The position numbers and the translations under genes are program-made. A DNA stretch of 16,182 nt, from positions 1 through 16,182 of the forward strand of contig CBDCME010000028.1 of the NCBI GenBank assembly GCA_965218865.1, given 5' to 3'. This stretch comes from CBDCME01 sp965218865 (lineage in GTDB: Bacteria; Pseudomonadota; Alphaproteobacteria; JAAXGF01). The notes below the pieces were generated by a model that did no database searches, had not been told where the DNA came from, and saw only the letters and a list, made by a program, of their open reading frames with translations. This document shows, in pieces, positions 1 to 8,136 of this stretch (the first letter of the stretch is position 1; each line of letters opens with the position of its first letter).

Positions 1-457
1 GGCCGACGTGGCGTGGGCGCGCGGAAATATGCGAGAACCCGAGCGCGGCCAGCAGCTTGCCGACGCTCCGCTCGTGATAGTCCACGCCGAAGCGCGTTCG
101 GATCAGTTGCTTGAGATCGATGCAGCGCCAGCGCACGACCCCATCCCGTTCGGGATCGGGACCGGCCTCGATAGCCCGCGAAAGCGCCGCCATTTGCGAC
201 GGCGTCAACCGACGCAACGCCCCGTTCGGCTTGCGGTCGATCAGACCGGCCGGACCTCCCGCGTTGAACCGGTGAACCCAGTCCCGCAACGTCTGCCGAT
301 CCATGCCGCCAATACCCGCCGCGCACGCTCGATCCATCCCATCGTAGATGGCCGCCATCGACAAAAGCCGTCGCGCCTGGTTCCCATCATCGCTCCGTGC
401 CGCAAGAACACGGACTCTTTCAGCATCAAAGTCGTTTCGCAAAGGAATCGTTGGCAT
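1..457 (-). CDS. IS630-family transposase, N-terminal part (partial)
   Basis: The reading frame starts at an ATG (457) with a GGAG ribosome-binding site about eight bases upstream and stays open to the window edge, about 152 codons. It begins MPTIPLRNDFDAERVRVLAA and contains the helix-turn-helix type DNA-binding region expected at the N-terminus of IS630 transposases, including the segment DRQTLRDWVHRFNAGG and the GLIDRKPNG linker. The catalytic DDE domain would lie beyond the window. The protein would bind the terminal repeats and catalyse cut-and-paste transposition into TA sites. The visible sequence differs from copy B by a single residue. Confidence 0.85.
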   Translation of the reverse strand, partial: MPTIPLRNDFDAERVRVLAARSDDGNQARRLLSMAAIYDGMDRACAAGIGGMDRQTLRDWVHRFNAGGPAGLIDRKPNGALRRLTPSQMAALSRAIEAGPDPERDGVVRWRCIDLKQLIRTRFGVDYHERSVGKLLAALGFSHISARPRHVG

Positions 458-518
458 TGAACACACTCCCTTGTTGCCAACAACCTTGAATCACACAAAA
501 CCTGGCGTGTAAACCTTT

Positions 519-545
519 GCGCGAGTCAAACTCTAGGGCGGTTGG
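519..545 (-). repeat. Terminal inverted repeat (left end) of IS630 copy A
   Basis: Reading on the minus strand, the end is CCAACCGCCCTAGAGTTTGA and continues to CGCGC. It matches the left end of copy B except for one base, and matches the right end of copy B at most positions. It abuts the target TA at 546-547. Confidence 0.8.
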
Positions 546-612
546 TATCAGTGGTCGAAAACCGGGTACTGGATGAAATTATTCGCGACCGCCTGGCTAA
601 GTGTCTGTTCCA

Positions 613-632
613 AAATGCGCGTCCGCGCATTT
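613..632 (-). terminator. Possible weak terminator hairpin downstream of the transporter operon
   Basis: AAATGCGC and GCGCATTT form a perfect 8-bp stem around a 4-base loop. On the minus strand the stem is followed by only a short T run (TTTT counting the end of the stem, then GG). It lies about 165 bases past the stop of the last permease gene, so it could end the operon transcript. The U tract is short, so this is a candidate only. Confidence 0.3.
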
Positions 633-644
633 ATTGCGTCTGTT

Positions 645-716
645 CCGGCCCTCTCCCCCTCCCGGCCACCCACGAGAGTATGCTGATATGGATGGCCGGG
701 AGGGGGAGAGGGCCGG
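645..716. repeat. Perfect 24-bp palindromic repeat, REP-like
   Basis: Positions 645-668 and 693-716 are exact reverse complements of each other (24 of 24 bases) around a 24-base loop. The arms contain the GC-rich core CTCTCCCCCTCCCGG and its complement. Such GC-rich palindromes between genes are typical of dispersed REP or MITE-like repeats in GC-rich proteobacteria. It lies 82 bases downstream of the operon's last stop codon, where it could stabilise the 3' end of the transcript or help terminate it. No poly-U tract follows. No second copy is visible in this window, so dispersal cannot be shown here. Confidence 0.75.
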
Positions 717-797
717 CGCCGCGAGTTTTCGAATAGACTTGTCCCTCCACGAATCGTTCGACCTCATGCACCTCGGCCGACGTTTGGCTCGCGAGGT

Positions 798-1964
798 CTA
801 ATGGTAGGGGTCGGCCGCGTCGCGGAGGCCGTCGCCGAGGAAGTTGCAAGCCAGGACGGTAATGATGACGGGAGCGACGGGCAGCATCAGCCAGGGATAT
901 AGGGCCACGACGTTGATGTTCTGGGCCTCGTTCAAGAGCACGCCCCAACTCGTAATCGGCGGCCTGAGGCCGAGGCCCAGAAACGACAGGGCGGTTTCTC
1001 CCAGAATCATCGCCGGGACCGAGAGGGTCGCCGAGGCGATGAGGTGGCTCATGAAACTCGGCAACAAATGGCGCCGGATCACCCGGCCCGGCGAGGCGCC
1101 CATGAGGACCGCCGCGGTGGCGAAATCCTCCTCGCGCAGCGCCAACAGCTTGGAGCGCACGGCCCGGGCCAGTCCGGTCCAGTCGAGCAAGCCCAGAATG
1201 ACGGTGATGCCGAAGTAGATCAGGATCGGGTTCCAGGTCACCGGCAACGCCGCCGATAACGCCATCCACAGGGGGAGATCGGGAAAGCTGCGGATGATTT
1301 CGATTATCCGTTGGATGACGAGGTCGACCCAGCCGCCGTAATATCCCGATATGCCGCCGAAAAACAGGCCGAGGACGAAACTGATGGTGATCCCGAACAG
1401 ACCGACGGTGAGGGAAATCCGGGTCCCGTAGATGATCCGCGAAAGCACGTCACGGCCCAGACGGTCGGTTCCCAGAAGAAAGAAGATTCCATCCTCAGCC
1501 GGACAGATCAGATGCAGGTTGGACTCAAAGAGATTCCAGAAGGAATAATTGTCGCCCCGGCAAAAGAAACGGAGCCGCTGGACGACGTCCGGATCGGGAT
1601 CGTAGACCCGGCGCAGGTTGTTCATGTCGAGATGATATGAAAATCCGTACACGAACGGACCGACGAAACGTCCCTCGTGAAACAGATGCACGCCCTGCGG
1701 CGGCGCGTGGATGAAATCCGTTTGACGGCTGTGGAGGTTGTACGGCGCCAGGAATTCGCTGACGAGGATCGAGGCGTAGAGGACGATCAGGATCAGTCCC
1801 GCCCCCACGGCCAACCGATGGCGGCGCAATTTGAACCACATCAGGCGCCATTGGGAGGCCATGTAGAAGCGTTCCTGCTCGGGCGTCAGGGTCTCGGCCG
1901 CGAAGGGATCGAAGGGCGCCTGGGAAACGTAATGCGCCACGGCCGAACTCGGTTCCCGCGGCAT
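798..1964 (-). CDS. ABC importer permease, OppC/DppC type
   Basis: A 388-residue inner-membrane subunit of a peptide-type (Opp/Dpp) ABC importer. After a charged cytoplasmic start, the first membrane helix lies at about residues 51-73. A long periplasmic stretch follows (about 74-160), then the family hallmark LGTDRLGRDVLSR (164-176), then five further helices. The cytoplasmic EAA loop that docks on the ATPase is REEDFATAAVLMGASPGRVI (277-296), continuing to RRHLLP. The ATG at 1964 is chosen because it overlaps the preceding permease's TGA by one base (TGATG). The frame is open further upstream, but that sequence lies inside the preceding gene. The periplasmic insert is longer than in classical OppC and resembles the oligosaccharide and long-peptide subfamilies. 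The gene ends with TAG and is the last of the operon. Confidence 0.93.
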   Translation of the reverse strand: MPREPSSAVAHYVSQAPFDPFAAETLTPEQERFYMASQWRLMWFKLRRHRLAVGAGLILIVLYASILVSEFLAPYNLHSRQTDFIHAPPQGVHLFHEGRFVGPFVYGFSYHLDMNNLRRVYDPDPDVVQRLRFFCRGDNYSFWNLFESNLHLICPAEDGIFFLLGTDRLGRDVLSRIIYGTRISLTVGLFGITISFVLGLFFGGISGYYGGWVDLVIQRIIEIIRSFPDLPLWMALSAALPVTWNPILIYFGITVILGLLDWTGLARAVRSKLLALREEDFATAAVLMGASPGRVIRRHLLPSFMSHLIASATLSVPAMILGETALSFLGLGLRPPITSWGVLLNEAQNINVVALYPWLMLPVAPVIITVLACNFLGDGLRDAADPYH

Positions 1965-2962
1965 CAGCGGACCTGGGTTCCCTGCAATCGGATTCGCGGG
2001 TCGAGCGCCGCCAGGGCCAGATCGGAGAGAAAGACACCGATCACCGTGAGCATCGCCAGGAACATCAGAAACGACCCCGCGAGGTACATATCCTGGGTCC
2101 GCAGGGCGTTGAGCAGCATCGGGCCGGTCGTCGGCAGCGAGAGCACGACCGAGACGATCGCGGCACCCGAAATGACCTGGGGCAAGAGGTTGCCGATGTC
2201 GGCGATGAAGGGATTCAGTGCCACCCGCAGCGGGTATTTGCATAACAGCTTGAAGGGGTGCATGCCCTTCGCCCGGGCCGTGACGACGTATTGTTTTTGC
2301 AGCTCGTCGAGCAGATTCGCCCGCAACCGGCGAATCATTCCGGCCGTCCCCGAGGTCCCGATCACGACGACCGGAATCCAGAGATGCTCGAGGACGGAAA
2401 CGAATTTGCCCCAACTCCAGGGGGCGTCGAGATACCGCGGGTCCATCAGGCCCCCAATCGAGGTCCCGAAAGCGACGTTGGCCACATACAGCAAAATTAG
2501 CGCCAGGAGGAAATTCGGCGTGGCCAGGCCGAGGAATCCCAGAAAGGTTAGACTATAGTCGCCGACGCTGTATTGATGCGTTGCCGAATAGACGCCGATG
2601 GGGAAGGACACGACCCAGGTGAAAACGATGGTCGAAAACGAGACGATGAAGCTCAGCCACAGCCGATCACCGACGACCTCGCTTACGGGCAGATCGTACT
2701 CGAACGATTTGCCGAAATCCCCCTGGAGCATTTTCAACAACCAGGTGAAATACTGCACCAGCATCGGTTTGTCCAATCCGTATTCCTGACGCAGGAATTC
2801 GATCTCATCCAGGTTCGCCCGCTCGCCCTGGGCCTCGAGTTCGGCGACGTGAGTGCTGAGGTAGTCGCCGGGCGGCAATTGAACGATGACGAAAGTGATG
2901 AGACTGACCACCAACAACGTCACAATCATGATCAGCAGGCGGTGGACGAGGAAACTGAACAT
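1964..2962 (-). CDS. ABC importer permease, OppB/DppB type
   Basis: A 332-residue inner-membrane permease, partner of the downstream OppC-type protein. The N-terminal helix is at about 9-29 (LLIMIVTLLVVSLITFVIVQ). The periplasmic segment holds the family signature EYGLDKPMLVQYFTWLLKML and GDFGKSFEYDLPVSEVVGDR. The EAA loop is QYVVTARAKGMHPFKLLCKY. The 332-residue length is normal for the family. It starts 30 bases after the substrate-binding protein stops, with an AGGA ribosome-binding site before the ATG, and its stop overlaps the next start by one base. The GDYLSTHVAELEAQGE region resembles permeases of importers that take oligosaccharides as well as peptides, so a peptide substrate should not be assumed. 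Confidence 0.93.
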   Translation of the reverse strand: MFSFLVHRLLIMIVTLLVVSLITFVIVQLPPGDYLSTHVAELEAQGERANLDEIEFLRQEYGLDKPMLVQYFTWLLKMLQGDFGKSFEYDLPVSEVVGDRLWLSFIVSFSTIVFTWVVSFPIGVYSATHQYSVGDYSLTFLGFLGLATPNFLLALILLYVANVAFGTSIGGLMDPRYLDAPWSWGKFVSVLEHLWIPVVVIGTSGTAGMIRRLRANLLDELQKQYVVTARAKGMHPFKLLCKYPLRVALNPFIADIGNLLPQVISGAAIVSVVLSLPTTGPMLLNALRTQDMYLAGSFLMFLAMLTVIGVFLSDLALAALDPRIRLQGTQVR

Positions 2963-2992
2963 GAGCGTGGGTTCCTGAGAGGATCGGGGCGT

Positions 2993-4951
2993 TTATCCGG
3001 CCGCGTCCGCCGGAGCGAACCAAAACGTCGCGGGCTGGTAGATGCCGAGCTGGGCGCCGGGCTCCCAATTGTAGACTCCCTCGACCGGCACGTTCCGCAG
3101 CCTATCGTTGATCACCACCGGCTGGCGGGTGCCCGAGATCAGGCCGATCGAGAACACCTGCTCGGCGTGAATCTTTAGAATTCCGTGCCACGCCTCGAGG
3201 CGCTGAGCCAAATTCGTGGCCCCGAACCAGGCCTCGTTCAAGCGCGCCAGTTCCCGGGCCGGGGCGAGATCGATCGGTTCGCCGGAGCGGCCGCCGGTTT
3301 CATAGTATTGGCCCCATTTTGGCCAGTGGTATCCCTGCTGGCTGGTCGGGGCGAATTCCGCCGGACTCATTTGGGCGGTCGGAATGCCGTTTTCATAACC
3401 CGACCAGATCGACACCAGGGTATCGCCCGTGAAAATTCGATTGCGAAACACTTCGCGTTGCGACGGCTTGGTGTAAAGCTTGATACCGATCTTGAGCCAG
3501 GAATCGTGGATCAATTCGAGGACGTCGGTCTGCTCGGTGTCCTCGCCGGCGGTTTCGACAATGATCTGCATCGGCCGACCATCCGGAAGCAGGCGCAGGT
3601 TCCGGTCGCCCCGCGCCACCAGTCCCAACTCGTCCAAAAGCGCGTTCGCCTGCCTGAGGTCGAACGTGCTCCAGGCGGTTTGGTACTCGGGCTTGTAGAG
3701 GGGGCTCATGGGCAAGACCGTGTTGTTCCCCTCCATGGCCAGGCCGAAATATATCACCTGATTGATTTCGTGGCGATCGGTGGCCAGAGAAAGAGCGCGG
3801 CGGAATCGGACGTCGCGGATCAGCTCGCGCCAAACCGGATCGTTGAAGTTGAGGTTGGGATACAGGGCGAGATGAGAGCCGCGTACCGTGCGCCAGAGCC
3901 GAACCGAATAGTCGTTCCGCGGTTCCCCTTCCTTGAGAAACGTATAGTTATTGAACAGCAGCCCCCGCGTTTGCAGGTCGGCTTCGCCGGCGCCCGTCTT
4001 GGCCGGAATGAGCTTGCTGCTGGCGACCGCCAACAGGACCCGGTCGATATAGGGAAGTTGGCGTCCCTCGGCGTCGAGGCGATGGTAGTAGGGGTTGCGC
4101 ATAGCGACGAAGCGCGTCGCCGGCGCCCGGGTCGTATTCATCCACGGCTGCAGGGTGGGGAGCGCCGGATTATCGTGACGGTACATATTATCCAGCGCGT
4201 TGTGCAGGGAGGCCCAGTTGCGCTTGCCGGCCTCGGCGACCCTTTGATCGAGTTCGTTGGCCTCGGCGTATCGGGCATGAAATTGCTTCAGGTAGTGTGC
4301 CGGCCGATAGATGAAGAGCGGTGACGCGGCCGCCAACGCGGGGAGAAAATTGGGATTGGGGCGCGACCAGCTATAGCGCACGGTGAGCGCGTCGAGGATC
4401 TCGACGCGCGGACTTTCCCCCGCCGCCAAAAGCGCCTTCGGTGGCCCGGCCGGCGCCAACATCTCGTTATTGGCGACATCTTCCCAGTAATAGCGGAAAT
4501 CGTCGCTGGTGAAAGGATGCCCGTCGGACCACCTGTGGCCCTCGCGAAGGATCATGGTGAAGGATCGGTTTTGCTCGACTTCCAGCCGGGCCAGGACGTC
4601 GGGGACCAGGGTATAGTCTTCGTCATAGCCAACCAGGCGCGTATAGCCGTAGACGCTCAGGAGGCGGGTGTCCTTGGCGCGTCCGACAAGCATGCGCAGG
4701 TCGCCGCCGTGGCGGCCCAGCGCCAGCCGCCCGGTGGCCTGAAATATCCGTGGATTTCGCGGGATGCGTTCGACCAGGGGCGGCAGATTTCCGGCCGCGA
4801 CCTCAGCCGCCAACATCGGCGAATCGACGAGGGTCGCGGGCCTCGCCGGCGGCGGTTCCGCGAAAACGGCGGTTTCGCCGGCGGCGGCGCCCGCGAGGGC
4901 GACGAGAATGGCCGAACCGGTACGCCGCAACCGGCGCACCGCTTGGATCAT
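2993..4951 (-). CDS. Periplasmic substrate-binding protein, SBP family 5 (OppA/DppA-like), long form
   Basis: A 652-residue solute receptor delivering substrate to the two permeases. Residues 1-31 form a Sec-type signal peptide: basic RRLRR, a hydrophobic stretch, and a likely cut after VFA. The mature domain shows the family-5 core, FTMILREGHRWSDGHPFTSD followed by DFRYYW, and later VRFRRALSLATDRHEI. The C-terminal part (GVYNWEPGAQLGIYQPATFW) matches a long subfamily near 600-650 residues, against roughly 500-540 for classical OppA. The ATG at 4951 is chosen because it overlaps the ATPase stop by four bases (ATGA) and is followed at once by the signal peptide. No lipobox cysteine is seen, so it should be a soluble periplasmic protein. 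Substrate unknown: oligopeptide, oligosaccharide or glycopeptide are all possible. Confidence 0.92.
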   Translation of the reverse strand: MIQAVRRLRRTGSAILVALAGAAAGETAVFAEPPPARPATLVDSPMLAAEVAAGNLPPLVERIPRNPRIFQATGRLALGRHGGDLRMLVGRAKDTRLLSVYGYTRLVGYDEDYTLVPDVLARLEVEQNRSFTMILREGHRWSDGHPFTSDDFRYYWEDVANNEMLAPAGPPKALLAAGESPRVEILDALTVRYSWSRPNPNFLPALAAASPLFIYRPAHYLKQFHARYAEANELDQRVAEAGKRNWASLHNALDNMYRHDNPALPTLQPWMNTTRAPATRFVAMRNPYYHRLDAEGRQLPYIDRVLLAVASSKLIPAKTGAGEADLQTRGLLFNNYTFLKEGEPRNDYSVRLWRTVRGSHLALYPNLNFNDPVWRELIRDVRFRRALSLATDRHEINQVIYFGLAMEGNNTVLPMSPLYKPEYQTAWSTFDLRQANALLDELGLVARGDRNLRLLPDGRPMQIIVETAGEDTEQTDVLELIHDSWLKIGIKLYTKPSQREVFRNRIFTGDTLVSIWSGYENGIPTAQMSPAEFAPTSQQGYHWPKWGQYYETGGRSGEPIDLAPARELARLNEAWFGATNLAQRLEAWHGILKIHAEQVFSIGLISGTRQPVVINDRLRNVPVEGVYNWEPGAQLGIYQPATFWFAPADAAG

Positions 4952-6843
4952 GAAGCAATCCTCAGCTTCGCGGCGGATTTCGCGGCACGAACGAAATGAC
5001 CTTCCCCCAAGTCGATCATGTTGGGCTTGGGATCGCCACTGACCGTAAAGGGGGCCGGCCACATGGCCGGATCGGACGCGCGCCCGGCCATCAAGGAGCG
5101 GAAATCGAGCTTGCGGTCGAGATTCGGTTCCGGTACCGCCTCCAACAAAGCCTTGGTGTAGGGATGGACGGGATTGCGGAACAGCGCCCGGCACGGGGCC
5201 AACTCGACCAAGCGCCCGGCGCACATGACGGCGATCCGGTCGGCGACGTAATTGACCACCGCGAGATTGTGCGAGATGAACAAATAGGTCAGCCCCAACT
5301 CGGCCTGCAAGTCCTTCAGGAGATTCAGGATTTGGGCCTGGATCGAAACGTCGAGAGCCGATACCGGCTCATCGCAGATGAGCAGCTCGGGCCCCAGCGC
5401 CAGGGCCCGGGCAATACCGATGCGCTGGCGCTGACCCCCGGAGAAACTATGGGGATAACGCCGCAGGCAGCGAACGTTAAGTCCGACGATCCGGACCAGT
5501 TCGCAAATGAGTTTCCGGCGCTCCTCCGACGTGCCGACCCCGTGAATGGTAAGCGGTTCGCTGAGAATGTCGAACACGGTCATGCGCGGATTGAGAGACC
5601 CGAAGGGGTCCTGAAAAATGAACTGAACTTGGCGCCGGAAGGCGAAGAGGTCATCCTCGGACATGGCGAGCACGTCGATCTCCCGTCCGTGGTCGTTGTA
5701 GGTAATCGATCCCGCGTCCGGCTGGACCGCGCGCATGATCATTTTGCTGGCCGTCGTCTTACCGCAACCGGATTCACCGACCAGGCCGAGGCACTCCCCG
5801 CGGCGGACGTCGAAGCTGATGTCGTCGCACGAACACAGTTCCTCCCTCTTTTTCGAGCCGAACAGGTGACCCTTTCTGAGACGGAAGGTCTTCGACAAAT
5901 GGCGAACCCGGAGGAGGGGTTCGCCCTGGGGACGGTCCGCGTCCGCCGTCCGGGAGACGTTGCGCTTGAGCTCCGTGGCTTGACCCGAACCGATCTCGCG
6001 AAGCGGAACCAGCCGTTCGCCCGTCTTCATCTCGAAGCGTGGCACGGCGCGCATGAGTGCCTGCAAATAAGGATGCGCCGGGCGCCGGAAGATGTCTTCG
6101 GCGGTCCCGCTTTCCATCACCTCGCCGTTGTACATGACCACGATTTCCTCGGCCACGTTGGCGACGACGCCGAGGTCGTGGGTGATGATCAACATCGCCA
6201 TCGCCAGTTCTTGTTGGAGATCCTTGATCAATTTGAGAATCTGGGCCTGAATCGTGACGTCGAGGGCGGTCGTCGGTTCGTCGGCGATGAGCAGGGCCGG
6301 ACGGCAAATCAGCGCCATCGCAATGATCGCCCTTTGACGGAGACCCCCGGAGAGCTCGAAGGGATACGAATCAAAGGCCTTGTGGGGATCGGCAAATCCC
6401 ACCAGGCGCAACATTTCCTCGGTCGTCTCCCGGCTTGCCTTCCGGGCCACGTCCCGGTGCAGACACAAGGCCTCGCTGACTTGGTTGCCGATCGTGTGCA
6501 AGGGCGATAATGAGGTCATCGGTTCCTGAAAGACGATCGAAATCCGCCGGCCACGGATCGCCCGCATCGCGCCGCTGTCACGTTTCAGCTTGGCGATATC
6601 GACGCTCTCGCCCTGCCCTTCGGGATCGCGAAAGAGGATCTCGCCCTTGGTGACATGACCGTTATGGGGCAGAATTCCCAAGATGCTCTGGGACACCACC
6701 GACTTTCCGGACCCCGATTCGCCCACCAGGGCCACCGTCGATCCCGCGCGAATCCGAAAGGAAATTCCCTTTACCGCCTGAATCGTGCCCTCGTCGGCGG
6801 AAAACTCCACATAAAGATCACGAACGCTGAGCAGCTCGGTCAT
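4948..6843 (-). CDS. Fused double ABC ATPase of the importer (OppD-OppF / YejF-like)
   Basis: One 631-residue polypeptide with two complete nucleotide-binding domains, which powers both permeases. Domain 1: Walker A GESGSGKS (41-48), signature LSGGLRQR (164-171), Walker B LLIADEP (184-190), switch THDLGVV. Domain 2: Walker A GESGCGKT (356-363), signature FSGGQRQR (467-474), Walker B LLICDEP (487-493). Each domain is followed by the oligopeptide-transporter extension (HPYLQALMRAVP and HPYTKALLEAVPEP). A linker of about 40 residues joins them at 270-310. The final 55 residues (MAGRASDPAMWPAPFTVSG onward) are a tail specific to this subfamily. The ATG overlaps the upstream stop by four bases. 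The ATPase gene comes before the receptor and permease genes, unlike the usual opp order. Confidence 0.95.
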   Translation of the reverse strand: MTELLSVRDLYVEFSADEGTIQAVKGISFRIRAGSTVALVGESGSGKSVVSQSILGILPHNGHVTKGEILFRDPEGQGESVDIAKLKRDSGAMRAIRGRRISIVFQEPMTSLSPLHTIGNQVSEALCLHRDVARKASRETTEEMLRLVGFADPHKAFDSYPFELSGGLRQRAIIAMALICRPALLIADEPTTALDVTIQAQILKLIKDLQQELAMAMLIITHDLGVVANVAEEIVVMYNGEVMESGTAEDIFRRPAHPYLQALMRAVPRFEMKTGERLVPLREIGSGQATELKRNVSRTADADRPQGEPLLRVRHLSKTFRLRKGHLFGSKKREELCSCDDISFDVRRGECLGLVGESGCGKTTASKMIMRAVQPDAGSITYNDHGREIDVLAMSEDDLFAFRRQVQFIFQDPFGSLNPRMTVFDILSEPLTIHGVGTSEERRKLICELVRIVGLNVRCLRRYPHSFSGGQRQRIGIARALALGPELLICDEPVSALDVSIQAQILNLLKDLQAELGLTYLFISHNLAVVNYVADRIAVMCAGRLVELAPCRALFRNPVHPYTKALLEAVPEPNLDRKLDFRSLMAGRASDPAMWPAPFTVSGDPKPNMIDLGEGHFVRAAKSAAKLRIAS

Positions 6844-7343
6844 TCTCGCTTCTGTCCGGCCATGTGGGCGGTATCAATACCTGAAGCCGACAAATTCTGT
6901 CGTGTCGCCGGATCGAGGTCGATTCGGTTTTGCCGTGCCGCGGTGGCCGCGCGCCCAACGATGGCCTTGAATCCCTCGATTCTCGAATCGATCCGTATCG
7001 ACCGGCCACGGCCTCCGAGGTTGATTTCCATCCAACCTTTAGCATGGTCGCGCCGGGTAGAATAGTATGTGAACGTCATCACGGACAGATCCCGCCAGGC
7101 AAAAGCGATGTTTCCGGCCCCCGACAACCGGATCCCGTCGTCGCTGACCTCGACCCGGGTCAGACGCCGGCGCAAGGTGCGAAGGCCGAAAGCGAAAAAC
7201 ACGACCGCGACCGCGAGGCAAATGATCACCATGACGGGCGCGAGCTTCAGAAACGTTAACGGGGCGAGGCCGAACGCCATCCCGGCCACGGCGCGAAAAC
7301 CATTGGCGGCCAGAACCGATGCTGGATATCGGTGATTCGTCAT
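6840..7343 (-). CDS. Small two-helix membrane protein with a PH-like cytoplasmic domain
   Basis: A 167-residue protein with no function I recognise. Two hydrophobic helices lie close together at about 12-30 and 33-54, forming an N-terminal hairpin in the membrane; a basic RTLRRRL motif after the second helix suggests the C-terminus is cytoplasmic. Residues 62-140 alternate short strands (VEVSDDGIRLSG, IAFAWRDLSVMTFTYY, WMEINLGGRGRSIRID) and end in a helix, a pattern like the bacterial PH-like domains seen in small membrane proteins. The ATG at 7343 overlaps the deacetylase stop by one base, and the stop overlaps the ATPase start by four. It is therefore translated together with both the glycan genes and the importer. 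It may be a regulator or scaffold between them; this is inference. Confidence 0.75.
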   Translation of the reverse strand: MTNHRYPASVLAANGFRAVAGMAFGLAPLTFLKLAPVMVIICLAVAVVFFAFGLRTLRRRLTRVEVSDDGIRLSGAGNIAFAWRDLSVMTFTYYSTRRDHAKGWMEINLGGRGRSIRIDSRIEGFKAIVGRAATAARQNRIDLDPATRQNLSASGIDTAHMAGQKRE

Positions 7344-8134
7344 CACTTCCGGCGCCGCGGGAAGACGTCGGTCGCGGCGATCCAGCGCGCCCCCGGGTGG
7401 GCGCGTGTGCGTTCGAGCAAACGCCCGATGAACCCCCAGCACCCCTCGTCATGGGCGAGATGGTGGGTCAACAGACCGGTCGGTTCGTCGGCCTCGGCGT
7501 CACCGCTTCGCCGAGACCGCAAATGGGCAACCATCGGAGCCAGCGATTCTTCGGTGCCGAGAAAATCGCGGCCCCCACGCCAGCGAATGATGTCGGCGTG
7601 GGTATTGACCTCCGCCAAGCCCGCCACCGGCCCCAGCCTGGGCCGCGGCCCGAAAACCGAAACGCCCTCGAATCCGTGGGCCGGCAGCGCCTCGGCGACG
7701 GTTTCCGCCAACCGATTCCAGGGCGGCACCATGACCGGCAGGAAGCGGTCCCCGAAGAGCGCCGCGAGCCGCTCTTGGCCGGCGGCGAGTTCCTCCAGAA
7801 CCGCCGCGAGCGGGCGTTCCGAGCCGAGTTCCGACTTGCGGGCGCCGGGGCCGGCGTGGTTGCGGTGGGCGAAGCCGTGCTGGAGGACGTCGATACCGTC
7901 GCGCGCCGCGAGCCGGACCGGGATGTCGTCGTCGACGGCAGCCGGAATAACGGCAAGGGCGAGCGGCGCTCCGGCCGCCGCCCGCAGGTTCAGGAGTCGG
8001 TCGAGCGCCGGGGCCGGATGAGCCGCGTCGTCATCCCGCCACCACAGCGTCGCGGTCCGGCCGCTTTCGGCCCAGTGGTCGAGTTCCCGCTCGAGAATTC
8101 GCCAGGGGCTCATGCCGAGACCACGTGACGCCAC
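7343..8134 (-). CDS. Polysaccharide deacetylase-like protein
   Basis: A 263-residue protein related to the NodB/polysaccharide deacetylase superfamily, metal-dependent enzymes that remove acetyl groups from N-acetyl sugars. Visible landmarks in order: the strand ending in an acid cluster, WWRDDDA (31-37, metal and catalytic aspartates); the metal histidines in QHGFAHRNH (H86 and H90, an H-x3-H motif); VPPWNR (137-141); and the late histidine strand LLTHHLAHD (221-229). There is no signal peptide, so it should act in the cytoplasm on a sugar intermediate. The start may be the GTG at 8134 or the ATG at 8113; the WWRDDD core is unaffected. It follows the glycosyltransferase stop by two bases and overlaps the next gene by one, so it is part of the same operon. 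Confidence 0.85.
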   Translation of the reverse strand: MASRGLGMSPWRILERELDHWAESGRTATLWWRDDDAAHPAPALDRLLNLRAAAGAPLALAVIPAAVDDDIPVRLAARDGIDVLQHGFAHRNHAGPGARKSELGSERPLAAVLEELAAGQERLAALFGDRFLPVMVPPWNRLAETVAEALPAHGFEGVSVFGPRPRLGPVAGLAEVNTHADIIRWRGGRDFLGTEESLAPMVAHLRSRRSGDAEADEPTGLLTHHLAHDEGCWGFIGRLLERTRAHPGARWIAATDVFPRRRK

Positions 8135-8136
8135 GC

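Larger units (their letters stand above)
1..545 (-). mobile_element. IS630-family insertion sequence, copy A, cut by the window edge
   Basis: This is the first 545 bases of an insertion sequence reading right to left; its 3' half lies outside the window. Compared base by base with the complete copy at 10075-11238, it differs at only two positions: one in the terminal repeat (T instead of C at its 11th base) and one in the transposase (a CCG-type codon reads CCA-shifted, Arg-Pro-Arg-His versus Arg-Pro-Thr-His). The end is CCAACCGCCC followed directly by TA at 546-547, the dinucleotide that IS630 elements target and duplicate. The near identity means both copies arose recently. Because the window stops just before the equivalent of the A8 run of copy B, it is not visible whether this copy has an intact transposase. 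Confidence 0.9.

Noticed and set aside
1..545. Plus-strand open frame at 8-460 and its twin on the minus strand at 10160-10708
   Set aside because: Both are antisense shadows of the IS630 transposase; GC-rich codon structure keeps the opposite strand open.
798..2414. A 538-residue version of the OppC-type permease starting far upstream
   Set aside because: The extra 150 codons overlap the OppB-type gene and have no family similarity; the TGATG junction at 1964 gives the expected start.
2993..5224. A 743-residue version of the receptor
   Set aside because: It would run into the ATPase gene; the ATG at 4951 directly precedes a clear signal peptide and overlaps the ATPase stop by four bases.
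3185..6510. Long plus-strand frames opposite the receptor and ATPase genes (3185-4324, 4996-6510)
   Set aside because: They are mirror frames of well-supported minus-strand genes and carry no family motifs.
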